Assembly (NCBI RefSeq): GCF_042453785.1
Contig: NC_091673.1
Span: forward strand, 14,479,501-14,543,500
Source: Malus domestica
Taxonomy: Eukaryota; Streptophyta; Magnoliopsida; Rosales; Rosaceae
Length of the DNA: 64,000 nt
Direction of reading: 5' to 3'
Positions 31,728-43,460 of this stretch are shown here, one piece after another. The position numbers and the translations under genes are program-made. Under the pieces are notes generated by a model. That model saw only the letters and a program-made list of their open reading frames with translations. It was not told the DNA's origin and ran no database searches. Numbering within the stretch: position 1 is the first letter of the stretch; every line of letters starts with the position of its first letter.

Positions 31728-33059
31728 ATGGATTTCTTTAAGTCGGTCTTCTCCGACGACCCCCTTCCCTCCGACGATCTGCACCCGGACGCCCAAAACG
31801 ACGGCGGCCACCCGAACCCGGACTGGGAACCGGACCGCAGTCCGCGTCCGAATTACGGCGCCGGGGCGTGGAGCTTCGGAGGTCTGATCACGACTCTGGC
31901 GACGAAGTCCGAGTCTGTCATCCAGAACTACCGCCGCGATCTCGAGGAGTTCGGGTCCGGGTTGAAGAAGGAGACGGCGGTGATCCGGCAGGTGGCTTCG
32001 CGCGCCGTCAAGGGTCTTCCTGGTTCGCTCGAGGTCGGCGCGTCGGTGGCTCAGGAGTCGCTGGAGACGGTGGGGCAGGCGATCGATGATATCGGAAGCA
32101 CCGTCTGGAAATCGACGGCGAGGATCATCTCTCACGGTAGGGACGCAATCTTAGCTGATGATGATGTTGAATCTGATAATTTGGATGATAATGTTAGTGG
32201 TAATCGTGAGATTGGTGGTGATGATAAGAGATTAAGTAGCAGTGGTAGTGATTTGAGAAAGTACAGTAGGTTTGAAGCTCAGGTGCGTGCGGTTCAGAGT
32301 AATTTGAGGACTTATTTGGAGGAACCGGAGGATTTGGAGAGCTATGGGAGCTGGAAATTAGGGTTTGTGCTGGACGAGAAGGCGGAGGAAGTCGAGAATT
32401 TGATGAGGGAAAATGGAGTGATTGGTGAGATTCATGGGGAGATTGTGCCTGGTAAGGTTGACAATGAGAGCTTCTGGGCTAGGTACTTTTATAGGGTGCA
32501 TAAGCTGAAGGAAGTGGAGGAGGCGAGAGCTAAGCTCGTGAATCGGGCAATTTCAGGTGAGGAGGAGGATTTGAGTTGGGATTTTGATGATGATGATGAA
32601 GATGTAGGGAAGGAAGAGGGTGATGGGTCGGATTCGAAGGTGGGTTCGAGTGGGAATGTAGAGTTGGAGAAACAAAAGGGAGCTTCTTGTGAGGCTGCTG
32701 CAAGGGAGGGTGCTGATGTTGAGAGTGTTGAAGTTGCTGCAAGGGAATCAGTAAGTAGCGATGGTGGGGATAAGGCAGAATCCAAATTTGATGGAGTGTC
32801 GGAGGGGAAGACGGATGGTGGTGATTCTTGCAAAGAGAGTGATGTATCGATTGTTTCGAGCCAGCCCTCAATGCCTGAGGAAGAGGATCTTGGGTGGGAT
32901 GAGATTGAAGATTTAGGAAGCATAGACGAGAACAAAGGGGATGCAACGGGGAGCAGCGCAAACAGAGCTGATTTGCACAAGCGGCTAGCAGAGGAGGAGG
33001 AGGATTTGAGCTGGGATATCGAAGATGATGAAGAAGATGGCGCTATAAAATCACATTGA
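31728..33059 (+). CDS. BSD domain-containing protein
   Basis: Intronless frame of 443 residues beginning MDFFKSVFSDDPLPSDD. The N-terminal third has an amphipathic stretch (WSFGGLITTLATKSESVIQNYRRDLEEF and onward) typical of plant BSD proteins. The BSD domain lies at about residues 204-262, with the diagnostic FWARYFYRVHKL near 249-260. The C-terminal half is acidic and low-complexity, with two EEDLSWD(I/F)(E/D)DD motifs, the second almost at the end. The BSD fold occurs in TFIIH p62, synapse-associated proteins and DOS2-like proteins; the cellular role of this plant subgroup is not established. The codon-rich GC start (31728-32140) contrasts with the AT-rich flank and marks the true start. 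Confidence 0.9.
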   Translation: MDFFKSVFSDDPLPSDDLHPDAQNDGGHPNPDWEPDRSPRPNYGAGAWSFGGLITTLATKSESVIQNYRRDLEEFGSGLKKETAVIRQVASRAVKGLPGSLEVGASVAQESLETVGQAIDDIGSTVWKSTARIISHGRDAILADDDVESDNLDDNVSGNREIGGDDKRLSSSGSDLRKYSRFEAQVRAVQSNLRTYLEEPEDLESYGSWKLGFVLDEKAEEVENLMRENGVIGEIHGEIVPGKVDNESFWARYFYRVHKLKEVEEARAKLVNRAISGEEEDLSWDFDDDDEDVGKEEGDGSDSKVGSSGNVELEKQKGASCEAAAREGADVESVEVAARESVSSDGGDKAESKFDGVSEGKTDGGDSCKESDVSIVSSQPSMPEEEDLGWDEIEDLGSIDENKGDATGSSANRADLHKRLAEEEEDLSWDIEDDEEDGAIKSH

Positions 33060-33571
33060 AACTGTTTTCGCAAGAAGATCGCAAATGGTATGTGAAGATA
33101 ATTGTTTATTTGGTTGTTACACGACGTAAATATATTCTCTTACTTATCTGTTACTTTGAAGTATAAGTGATTTACATTCACATTTATGTCACATTTTGTG
33201 GTTCACTTAAATTAGAAAACCCGATACGGGTTTCCTTTGCTATATGTTCAATGGAGCTCCTTGCACCCTAATTTGATACCTAATTCGATATGGCGTGTGT
33301 CATAATTTCTCTTATGATCAAAACACAAACATGTCTAGCGAAATAAGAAAATCCGGTGTTCGAACAAGTTGAGCAACCAAATCCATAAAACGGAAAATGA
33401 ATCGCATAAATGAAAACGAATCGCTCGGTATTCGAACTGTTTAAAGAGTAAAAAGGAAACATATACTCTACATCCACAATGATTATGTTCAGGCTTGGAC
33501 CATATACTATGTCCACAATGAGCCAAAACCAGACTGCAGAGAGTTGAGTCGGTAGTCGGTACTCAGCATGA
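33060..33571. other. Convergent 3' region between the BSD and LIFEGUARD genes
   Basis: Holds the 3' UTRs of two convergent genes. No other feature seen. Confidence 0.5.
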
Positions 33572-35059
33572 CTAATTGTTGCTTTCCCTCAGCATCCGCA
33601 ATATAGTCAGGAACAGGTTCAGAATGTCAAGATAAAGAGTGATGGAGGCCCAAATGTACTCATCGTATGTGAAGCGCTTGATCAGGTTGTCGGTGTCATA
33701 GACAATGTACCCAGAGAAAATGATAGCGCCAATGGCACCATATACGGCGTTAGTTGTAGGGCCAAGAGGGAAGAACATCTACACAAGGGCACAAGATCAC
33801 CAAGTCAGATCGATATTTCAAGTATTTAGGGTATAGTATGCGCATGCATTTGACTAATTAGACTCAAAGAGTTAGCCAAACAAAGTAATAGAAAGACAAT
33901 CCGACCTGCATGAAACCAGTTAGGAGGAGGACAATGAGGCCGGTGAACAAGACTGGTCCGAGGAAGCTGAAGTCCTTGCCCTTCCTCGAAGCCCAGAAGG
34001 TGTAAGCAGTCAAGGATGCAACCACAGCCGAGGTTAGAATTAAGGCTTCAAGCACAATTGCTCCTGAAACCACAAACATAATCAGATGAAAAATCAGCAA
34101 CCGAAATAAACCCTACAATCGTTTCCAGATTGCAAGATGTCAGTAAAACATTCAAAATGTAGGGAAATAAAACTAACCGTCTGTATTCGCAACGGCCACA
34201 CCAACCGTGACACTCAAACTCAGAGTGAAAAGTCCGAGGAAGACAAAATTGAGGGGATGCTTCTGCTGATACACATGCAGGGGCCACAACACTGCAGCAA
34301 CATTCAAAGGTTAATAAGATGAAGCAAATATTTCCCCAAGTGTAATGTTATCAAGGACTTACATGTGAAACACCCAGCAAGCAATTGGTTCACTGATTAA
34401 TTCAATATAACGAGCACAAATCTATCTTAGAAGCAGGCATTTTTCGAGTTAGACATCAATACGATCATATCACCGACACGATAAAATCTCTAATTTTCCG
34501 AGTATTTGTAACAATGTAACCGCATCACAGATAAGAAACTAGATAAACCAAACAATACCCAAATTCGATCACCATTTAAAAAGACCAAGATCGCCCACAG
34601 AATACTCAAATCTGAAGCACTTTTAAATCTAGTACCAAATAATCACCCACCAAAACCCCAAATCAACGAAAAAGCCTCCATCTTTGAATCCAAAATCCAA
34701 ATCTCAGATCTAAAATCAATATCTATAAAAACAATTACCACAACTAATGCAAAAAACTAGAGGTTTTGAGTTTAGGGTTACGTACAGATTAGGGGAAGGA
34801 TGGCGAAGAAGAGGAGAATTCCAGGGCTGCCCTTGAGGAGATCGTTGATCGGAGCGTAGAGGACGGTGACGAAGGAGACCAGAGTGGTCAAAACCATCTG
34901 GGCGGCCAAGATTCCGTACACCTTGCGGATGAATCCCCATCGGAGCTGGTTCTCGCCTTTGCTCAGACCTGGGTACAACAACTCCCCCGACTCTATGTCT
35001 ACCTCCACCGCCTTGCCGCTATTCGTACCCACCTCCGTGTACCCGTGCATCTTGTTCAT
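33572..35059 (-). CDS. LIFEGUARD-type BAX inhibitor-1 family protein
   Basis: Four minus-strand exons (35059-34786, 34291-34178, 34063-33906, 33778-33572) join in frame to 250 residues, the family size. The start MNKMHGYTEVGTNSGKAVEV is followed by a short cytosolic tail and LRWGFIRKVYGILAAQM. Seven hydrophobic segments follow, with ILTSAVVASLTAYTFWASRK, KDFSFLGPVLF and IFSGYIVYDTDNLIKRFTYD as UPF0005/TMBIM signatures; the last holds the conserved Asp pair. The end is LDILNLFLTILRMLRESNN. Plant LIFEGUARD proteins sit in endomembranes, mainly ER, and restrain cell death and calcium release, with links to mildew susceptibility. All introns are GT-AG and nothing is broken. Confidence 0.93.
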
Positions 35060-35340
35060 GATTTTCTCGCTCTTTCTCGAGAACTTTCTCTATCAGAGGA
35101 ATTTTCTCGGGAAAATTGGGAGGGAGAGGGGAAAAACGTTGTTGTGGAATGATGGGGGTTTGTTTCTTTTTGTTGGTGGATGATTCTATTGGTCTCTCTG
35201 GCCGTTTTGATAGAGTGAGTGGCGGGTCTTTTTTGGACCGTGACGCTGCATTTTATGGTCGATGGATTCCAAGACGCGTCTTTGATTTATGACGATGATA
35301 ATGATTAAAATAACATAATTTAATTGAGACTTAATTAAAT

Positions 35341-35432
35341 GGTTAAAAATGCATTAACATTATATTAGGTCAAGTGGCTCCGGATCCCTTCCACCATATT
35401 AGGTTAAAAATGCATTAACATTATATTAGGTC
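35341..35432. repeat. 31-bp direct repeat, 61 bp apart
   Basis: The 31-mer beginning GGTTAAAAATGCATTAACAT and ending ATATTAGGTC occurs at 35341-35371 and 35402-35432. It lies upstream of the LIFEGUARD gene. Confidence 0.85.
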
Positions 35433-35674
35433 CTGTGGAAGCTTTTCTAGTGAAGTCGTGTTGTCTCAAAAGACGTTGAAGATAAAAATAAACAAGCATG
35501 CATAATTAAGTTTTGAAGAAGACAACCAAATTAATAAGGAAGACTTTACAAAGAGATGCATGCATAGCGCTCATTTTCAGAAAGAAAAAAAGAATCACAT
35601 TTAGGTACAATTGCTTCTTAATTGGTGGAATTCTTGAATAACAAATTAGTGGATAGTGACCGATGCAATTCTTG

Positions 35675-35763
35675 AAGGATGAAGGCAACTCTCCTACAAA
35701 TCTGTTGCTTCTTATTTTCAATGTTTTCATGTGATATAGTGAGCCTACTGTGGATGAAGGCAA
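35675..35763 (-). pseudogene. Fragment of an LRR receptor-like gene
   Basis: The minus strand reads GSLYHMKTLKIRSNRFVGEL PSSFKNC, which fits one and a half extracellular LRRs (LxxLxLxxNxFxGxLP). The match ends where other sequence begins, and no signal peptide or other repeats are nearby. It is too short to be functional. Confidence 0.5.
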
Positions 35764-36656
35764 GTCTCCTTAGCATTTCTCTACAATACTTGTTGACTTG
35801 TAGGGCATACATAAAGTTGGATAAAATTTATGTGGTCATTTAATCAATCAACTGTAGCAAATAAATATACAGTTCATGATACTTAATTTCAGTTTACAAC
35901 CCTCAAGTTTTTTGGTTTTCGACATTTGGTACATTGATTTTTTTTTCATTCCAAAATGGTACTTAAAGTCATAATTCAGGGATACTTTCATACATTTGTT
36001 AAGGTTAATGTTAAATCAACCGTTGACCAATGACATGACACACACTTGGATAATAACTAGACGTAACATGTCAATATAGACCCCACATGAATATTAAAAA
36101 AATTAAAAAATGAAACTTGAAAAAATCAATATGGGCATTACGCTCAATAATAAATTTTGTTTCAAATGGTTTTTTTTTTTTTTCTTCTCTTTTATTTTTG
36201 GTCAGAAAGGTTTATTCTTCTCAACTCCTATCTTTTCCCATGACCCCAAGGACCCCAAGACATTGGGGAGAGAGGGAGAGAAATCCATTGAAAAGAAAAT
36301 TAATTACCAACCATAGGATGTGAATCCAAGGGCCAAAATGAATTGGTTAGTCGGATCCGAGCCCATCCCCGAGGACCACTTCCAATCTGGGCTGACTGGG
36401 GCGCCACTTTCAGAAGCTCCCAGATCCGATCTGCCACCACTTTCTCCGATGCATCTGCCATTTCATCTCAAACATGCTACAAATGTAATCATCATAGACA
36501 ATTTAACAGGTGACCAAAACATAGCCACATCTTTATACAGGAATTAAAGTTTCCACAATTCAAGTGGGAATGTATTAACTTCATGACTTAGTAATTTTAA
36601 GTCTTGGTCCTTGGAATTATTAGTTGAGAAAACACAAATATTTGTTGACCTGTAGT
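35764..36656. other. Intergenic DNA with a dispersed-repeat copy and a GC-richer fragment
   Basis: 35780-35900 is a copy of the dispersed family described at 40184-40450. On the minus strand from 36455 a frame MADASEKVVADRIWELLKVA continues for about 38 codons in GC-richer DNA; it looks like a gene piece, but I do not recognise it. The rest is AT-rich with a poly-T run at 36170-36185. Confidence 0.35.
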
Positions 36657-37525
36657 TAGGGATGGACAATGGTTATACGGACGGGTAACCGCGGTTAATT
36701 TACCCATAACTGTTTATACTCATACCTGCATAACCGTTTACCCGTTGGGTAATTGCCTAAACGGTTATACCCATACCCATAACCGTTTATAAACGGTTAA
36801 CCATACTCATAACCGCATACCTATTTAACCATAACCGTTTAATACCCGTTTACTCATTTATCATTTTTAACCCATTTATCTTTTTTTTTTACCATTACCC
36901 TTTTTTCACCCGTCTACATGTTTTTTAACAACTTGAAAATTAAAAAAAATTTGTCATAATTTTTTTTTGACAATGAAACACCGTTATAGGTACATTCATC
37001 ATACATTTCCATATTTTAATTTTTAAAGTCCTTATACCATTTCAATAATTGAAATAATAGTTTACGGACGATATTTTTAATTGTTACCAATGAAGGTAAA
37101 TATAATATTTACTAAGTATTCTTGGGTTACAAAAATTGTTTAGAAGAGATTTCTGTCAATTTCACGGTTACCCGCAAGGAATTTAAATTAATTTGGCCAA
37201 TTCTTTGATGATGAGAATCATCATTCCTGTAGTAGTGTTATTGAGAGAATGACAGATGAATTCCTTGCTAATTTATTGGGTGCTAAGTATTATTGGATCG
37301 AGAACATGGTTTGTGTTAGTTTTACATATATAAAATAAATGGGTAAACGGTTACCCATTTATAACTGTGGTTAATACCCATAACTGCCCATTTAAATTTC
37401 GTGGGTAAATGGTTATACCCATAACCGTTTATTTATCTAAACGGTTACCCATAACCGTAACCGTTTAATTTAAATGGGCGGGTAACCACAGTTACCCATA
37501 ACCAATGGGTATTTGCCCATCCCTA
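36657..37525. mobile_element. Non-autonomous hAT element (869 bp)
   Basis: Ends are TAGGGATGGACAA and, inverted, TAGGGATGGGCAA. Flanks are CCTGTAGT (36649-36656) and CATGTAGT (37526-37533), an 8-bp duplication with one change, as hAT elements make. Both ends are packed with copies of AACCGTTTA and ACCCATAACCG (roughly 36680-36860 and 37340-37510), typical of subterminal transposase-binding repeats. No transposase frame. Confidence 0.8.
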
Positions 37526-37617
37526 CATGTAGTGCATGCAAAAAGTTGGATAAAATCTATATACTTAGGATTTATTATTTGTTTTAAATGTTGTTTGCCT
37601 TAGCCCTTTGGCATGTG

Positions 37618-40183
37618 TGACACACCCCGACCCAGGATGTCCACCATGACTCCGAATCGAGCTGTGCTGGCCGACACCTGGAAGGTGACGAAGTCATAAA
37701 GTGTGATAATGTATAAAATGTGAGTAAACTAAAACCTAAAAGTCCCTAAGTACATGAGTGCGCGGTGAGCGGATCTGGACCCATTTCACGCGTGATACAG
37801 AGCATAGGTATAGTGCAGTAAGATGAGACAATGATCATACCATCACAAGAAAACATTTGTACCAAAAAGTGCCACGAATCCTCGTCGATACGGAACTCTG
37901 CTGCTAGAACCTGAAGGGGTACAAAAATAGAAAATGTGAGTGAGTGAAACAAAACTTTTCAAACCAATTCCAACTATCAAAGGTAGTAGCCCCTCACCGT
38001 AATACCTGTATAATTTCCTGAAAAATAACAAGTGTGACTATAAATCAATACCATAACCAAAATAATAGTCTCATAGTTATACCGTGTCAAATATCTCAAT
38101 AAGAATAAGTACTCAGGTGAAATAAATCAATATGAAATGACATATTAGCCGGATCGACCTATAGTGGCATGTACGGCTGAAATAGCTCATCAACATGCTA
38201 GCCGGAGTCACCTCACGTGACATGTAAAACTTATCCATATCTCATCAATCAAGACTAGCTCATAAGTCGGAGTCACCTCTACTGATCTGTATGACCTATA
38301 CATATCTCATCACATATCTCATCATATATGCTAGCTCATCACATATTTCATCATATATGCTAACTCATCACATATTTCATCATATATGCTAGCTTATAAG
38401 TCGGAGTCACCTCTAGTGACCTATACGACTTATCCATATCTCATCACATATGCTAGATAATCACATATTTCATCATATATGCTAGCTCATCATATATCTC
38501 ATCATATATGCTAGCTCATAAGTCGGAATCACCTCTAGTGACATGTACGACTTATTAATAGCTCAATAAGTATACCTGCACACGAGTCGGAACCACCTAA
38601 AGTGGTCGTACGGCAGGACTGGATGTAAATAAATACGCTTAAGTGCTACAATCACATGAAGACTGTGCGAATAATCGTGGGTCACCTACAAGTCGGAACC
38701 ATATAAAGTGGTCTGTACGACAGGACTGTGCACCTACCTTGGATCCGAGGTGAGCGTAAGGTGCGGGAGGTGAACATCACGTGAAGGACTGTGCCCTAAC
38801 CACGGGCGGGATCACTAACACCGGGGTGTAGGTTTATGAGCTCTGACTGTATCTATTGTTATATATACGATTCATAGGCAACCTGTACGACAGTGTCGGA
38901 GTTGCCTATTATTGCAACCTACATGACCAGGTCGGAGTTGCCTAAACATACATGTAGTCATACCATAACCCCATCATTTCAACTAATACTATAAACTCAC
39001 CTGAACTTACCTGGGTGTCCTGCGTTCACCTTTGCACTTCAAAACGTTCATAATAATTATGTGCAGGTAATATACATATAGATAAACCACGATGAAATCT
39101 AATACTCAACCACGTTATAGCATTTCCAATTATATACATATATATATAACTAATGTGGCATAAAAATGCATAAACTATAACGCCCTACTCCCGAATTATT
39201 TATTTTTGGGAATAATTATCGGTGACAAGCCCAACTAGACACTAGTTTAATTAATTATCATTACTTACGCTTCCTTACTTCAAATTCTTGATTCTTTACA
39301 CATTGATTTATGACCAACATTTAACCACAAAATCATAAGGTTAAATCTCATATTTTCCACCAACGTTAGATGCAGGCGTCGCCGTGAGTGACGGTCAACT
39401 GCCCCGACTTGCCGGAAAATTCAACTATTTCTAAAAATTCTCAAAAATTACGAAAATGAAGATCTCGAAGAGTAGAGAAAACTTTATACCTGCTGCCAAG
39501 GCCAATTTGGCTTGGAAAGGCTTTAATTTTACGAAAACCCACAGGAACCCTAGTTTTTGGGTATTTTCGATTCGACTCCATGGATGCTCCGACGCCTCTA
39601 CCATCACTTGGGTTTTGTTCCTGAGGTTGAGGGGAGCCTAATGGTAGTGACAATTGGCTAAGTTAGCTTCACGATTTGTGGATTACCGCCAAACACCCAC
39701 ACGTACCACCGGTGCATCTCTCTTGAATCTAAGGTCAAATTGTACGAATTTAGGGGTATAAATGGTAGAGGGAAGGCTAGCGAGGTGTTTCTAGGTGATG
39801 GTTTGGCTTAATTCACCGAAATTTGGCCAGGAAACCATCGGTTTCTATGGTTCCCGTCACACGGATCAAAGAAGACCCGTTTTGGGTTCCCTCATTTTCT
39901 TCTTCTCTCATTTCCCTCTTGGTTCTTCTCTCCCATTCATCAATCTCACTCTCTCCTCATTTCTGATTGGGTAGTGCCCATCTCCTTCCTCTCCCTCTCT
40001 TTCGCTGCCATCAGGCAGCCATCCCCCTTCCTCTTTCTTATTCTATTTTCCCTCTTCCTCTCCCTCTCTTACGCGTCATGAATTAACGATCAACAAAAAT
40101 CAATACCCTCACCTCTAGGGAATTCTCGTAAATTTCACATTTTAAGATTTATAAAACAATAAAATTTGGGACGGGCTGTCACA
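37618..40183. mobile_element. Solo LTR (2566 bp) of an LTR retrotransposon, probably Ty3-type
   Basis: It begins TGACACACCCCGACCC and ends GACGGGCTGTCACA, so it has TG...CA ends with inverted-repeat character. It is flanked by a perfect 5-bp duplication ATGTG (37613-37617 and 40184-40188). The empty site is visible in the related repeat at 40900-40920, which reads GGCATGTGTGTGATTTACTT without insertion. No coding region lies inside, so LTR-LTR recombination is likely. The Ty3 assignment rests on the CCCCGACC-type ends only. Confidence 0.75.
38130..38720. repeat. Short dispersed repeats inside the solo LTR
   Basis: CATATATGCTAGCTCAT and AAGTCGGAGTCACCTCTA...GTGAC blocks recur many times at 38200-38560, and degenerate AGTCGGAACCA units continue to about 38720. 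A similar CAGGTCGGAGTTGCCTA pair stands at 38890-38945. Confidence 0.75.
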
Positions 40184-40450
40184 ATGTGTGTGATTTACTT
40201 GTAGTGCATGCAGAAAGTTGGACAAAATCTATAAAATCGTTTAGTCAATTAGCTGTGGCAAATAAATAAACAGTTCATAATACTTTTACTCATTTGTTTT
40301 TATATAGTTGAATAACTTAATGATTTCATATTTTACTATTTTTTTTAAATATGATCTTTACAAAGTATTTTATAATATGAATGGTTTCGATCATAAATAC
40401 GAAAATTCTTGAATTGAAAACTAAGTATCTTGAGGAAGTTAATTTAATGA
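40184..40450. repeat. Dispersed repeat family, reference copy
   Basis: Core text: GTGCATGCAGAAAGTTGGAC... GTTTAGTCAATTAGCTGTGG CAAATAAATAAACAGTTCAT... TTTTTATATAGTTGAATAAC. Related copies stand at 35780-35900, 37526-37612 (left part, cut off by the solo LTR), 40865-41160 and 44590-44840. No ends with target duplications were resolved, so the class is unknown. Confidence 0.65.
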
Positions 40451-40864
40451 AAAAAAAATGATGCTATTGTATATAATGACAAACATAGGCATAGTTATGG
40501 GGGGTGGTGGCAACGATAGCAGTGGTGGGGGTAGTGGCGGTGATGGCAGCGGCAAATGTGGGGGTTTGGTGGTTGTGACAATAATAGGGTGTAGAGGTAG
40601 CAGCGGTGGCAACGGTAGTAGTGATGATTGTGGTGGTGGTAATGGTGGTGGTGATATAAGATTAGTCGTTGTAGTGGTAGGTGGTGGCGGTCTTTGTTCT
40701 TCGAGGTCGAAAATATACGTAGAATTATAAATAATGTCAGTTTTCCTTAATGAGGGTATTATAAGAATTAAAAATATTCATTAAACACTTAGCTCCACTT
40801 TATTAAAATTTCTCATTTGTTTTTGTTATGGATAATGTTAGGGAGACCAAATTTTTAACAAAAG
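40451..40864. other. GGT/GGC-rich low-complexity tract
   Basis: 40495-40695 is a degenerate GGTGGTGGC-type repeat. It gives a spurious glycine-rich frame with no signal peptide, promoter or homologue evident. No gene called. Confidence 0.6.
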
Positions 40865-41160
40865 CAAGTCTTAAATGTTGTTTGCCGTAGCCCTTTGGCA
40901 TGTGTGTGATTTACTTTTAGTGCATGAGTTAAGTTGGACAAAATCTGTAAGGTCATTTAATCAATTAGCTGTAACAAATAAATAAATAGTTTATAATACT
41001 TTTATTCGTTTGTTTTTATATAGTTGAATGACTAAATAATTTCATATTTAATTAATTTTTTTGGATATGATCTTTACAAAGTATTTGAACGGTTTCGATC
41101 ATTAATACAAAAATTCGTGAATAAAAAACTAAGTATCTTGAGGAAGAACTCCTCTCATCC
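40865..41160. repeat. Dispersed repeat family, second full copy
   Basis: Contains TTTGCCGTAGCCCTTTGGCA TGTGTGTGATTTACTT, the uninterrupted version of the site hit by the solo LTR, then the GTGCATGAGTTAAGTTGGAC and TCAATTAGCTGTAACAAATA blocks. Confidence 0.65.
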
Positions 41161-41200
41161 ATTGAGTCATGAACGAAGCTAATTCATAATGTTAAATCTT

Positions 41201-42138
41201 CACTTATAAGCATAGTCTGAAATATCGATAATATCGAAGAAATATCGAGGATATTTCGATTTTTTCAAATCATGGATATTTCGGAACATATCCATGTACA
41301 TATCGTTCAAATATCGACAATATCAACGATACTATCGGAAAATATAGATGTCGATAATTTCACTCACACTTTAGCAATATTTTGTCAAAATATCGGTGTA
41401 ATATCGCTAAAAAATCGCTAAAATATCTAAAATATTGATGTAAAGGAAGGAACAAAAAAAGAAAAAGAAGAAAAAAAAGGAAAAAAGGGAGGAAAAAAAA
41501 AACACAAAGGGGATTTGAACCCCTCCAACACCTGTAACCACCATATATCACTTATGTTTTAGTGATAATATGCTAAAATATTTATATTTATATGAGTGGC
41601 ATGTTAACAATTACATGCAAAACTATTTTGGGGATTTATCATTTGATGAATACTCTTCATAATAAACTCACTCTACACATAGAGTGATGAAGATAGTGAA
41701 AATTTTGAACCTTATAGGAACTTTATGTGGTACTAAAGCACTCATGTATCTTACCATGTAATGTATAAAGTGTAAAATATTGTAGTAAATCATTATATAT
41801 AAATGATTATGGTGTGTTTAATTTTTTTTAATTAATTACTACATATTTTCTACACTCACAGTGTTTGCCAGCTCGCTGTATAATCAACTTAAATCAGTTA
41901 AATTCATCATGTAATGCATTTCCTTTTAATTTTTTTTTGATAAACTAATAGATAATTGACTAAATAAACATTCTCCAAAGTTTCAATAAAATTTTCCAAG
42001 TTTTTCTTACAATTTCCGTGGTTTTTATTCAATTTTTATCGATATCGATAATATCCCGATATTTCCATCGAAATTTCCATGTTTTTGGACTACTGATATT
42101 TCTGATATCATCGATATTTTATACCATGCTTACAAGTG
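41201..42138. mobile_element. TIR element with ATATCG-rich ends
   Basis: The left end reads CACTTATAAGCATAGTCTGA then AATATCGATAATATCG. The right end, inverted, reads CACTTGTAAGCATGGTATAA then AATATCGATGATATC. Both ends hold many ATATCG words. The middle is unrelated AT-rich DNA plus a tRNA-arm-like GGGGTTCAAATCCCC at about 41508-41525 (minus strand). A target duplication was not found, so MULE-like or another class is open. Confidence 0.55.
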
Positions 42139-43164
42139 AAAAAGAATACCACTAGACTTTAAAAGTTGCTGTCTATAGGCCATTGCGCTAGAAAAAGGTA
42201 GAATATTTTTTTTTAGCAAACACTTTTTTATTGTTTAACTTTAAATTGAAACAGCTTTATGTGAAAAAAATTAATACCAAATGAGGCCTTAGTGTGGATG
42301 CAAATTTCCGCCGTCTTCTCCCTTGACGAAAATGCACATGTAAAATAATAACAGCTAATATTAAGGTCAAGAGCCTTGCGAGCCCATGATGAATATGGGG
42401 GCTTTGGCCGAAGAATCTCTGATGTCAAAGTTAGAATTTGAGAGAAAGTGTTTAGAGAAATTTGGAGAATTTTGCAAGAGAGTTGAAATTATGTTTTTGG
42501 AGAAATGAGGTGGTATTTATAGGGGTGTGGCCGGCCCCCTTTGGAGAGATGGGAACTGGCCACATATGGTAGTTTTTGGGTGTAATTACAAGATATGGTA
42601 GTTTTTAGGAAATTAATCAATTAATTTAGGTAATTAATCATATTTTGAATGAATAATTGAAGGTTACATTGTGGGGATGATTTGATGAGGATGGATGAAA
42701 TAGGTTTTGAATAAATACCTATTTTGATCACTTTTGACTCTGATTGTGCCATGATTGTCCGTTACTTGTGCGTAGAAGTTGCGGTGTGTCTCGAGGGTAA
42801 TATTGTCATTTTACACCCAAAAGTACATATGTCGCCTACATAATTTTCTTGATTATTTTTACTCCACACTTAGTGTTACAAGTTTACACAAAAGGTGGAG
42901 AGAATAAATTTGTTATATTTACACCTTTTTCTTTCATACTTTTTGAATGGGAAATTTTATTTAAACTCATCTAACCTATTTATACACCCAACTTACTCTT
43001 TGCACCCATTTAATTTTAAACTAAACTATTAATATCTCTTTAAACTCAAATTTAATACCTAATATACCCCCATAAAACCAATTCAATCCACAAAATAATA
43101 TATGTATGCATTTAATTCAGAAACCTTTTTAATACAAAAAAAAAAAAAAGTAAATAGACTTGGG
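42139..43164. other. AT-rich intergenic DNA
   Basis: No gene. 42500-42545 has TATTTATAGGGG followed by a GGCCGGCCCCC block, reminiscent of LTR promoters. The same GGCCGGCC motif occurs in the solo LTR near 61463. Confidence 0.35.
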
Positions 43165-43460
43165 AACTCCTCCTCGGCCACTTTGTTTTCTCGTAGAAGC
43201 TCATAAGAAGCAGAGCTCACTTCATGACTACCCTCTCTTTTCACTGCACTCATGCAAAAACACGAATCCCACGAGCTTCTAAATTTTCTTTGAATGATGA
43301 CCAGTTTTCATATGCATCTGGAAGGTCCATTTTGTTAAATGTAACTACATAAGGCTTTTCAACAATTTCAAGGCTAAACAGTTCCAACTCCAGACGAACT
43401 GCATCAAACTCAAATTCTGGCATGTGAAGAGCCATCTACAACATGTATCTGACATTTCCA
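43165..43460 (-). pseudogene. Fragment of an OBG-type GTPase gene
   Basis: Minus-strand reading in three shifted frames gives IHVVDGSS, then [20 protein letters not shown] and [19 protein letters not shown], then [37 protein letters not shown] is the G4 guanine-specificity motif. The order matches plant organellar OBG GTPases, which act in ribosome assembly. One frameshift lies near 43430, another near 43255 (one T lost before CMSAV). The remaining domains are absent and an A-run adjoins the end at about 43135-43150. Confidence 0.65.

Noticed and set aside
32489-33073. Ser-rich minus-strand frames opposite the BSD gene
   Set aside because: Complement of the acidic low-complexity C-terminus; no support.
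38200-38560. CRISPR-like regular repeats in the solo LTR
   Set aside because: Plant nuclear context, irregular spacing, and repeats differ; they are degenerate LTR-internal repeats.
40458-40730. Glycine-rich 90-residue protein
   Set aside because: Arises from a GGT/GGC simple repeat, lacks a signal peptide or promoter, unlike the one at 48947.
41505-41530. tRNA gene on the minus strand
   Set aside because: Only a T-arm-like GGGTTCAAATCCC is present; no acceptor, D or anticodon arms fit around it.
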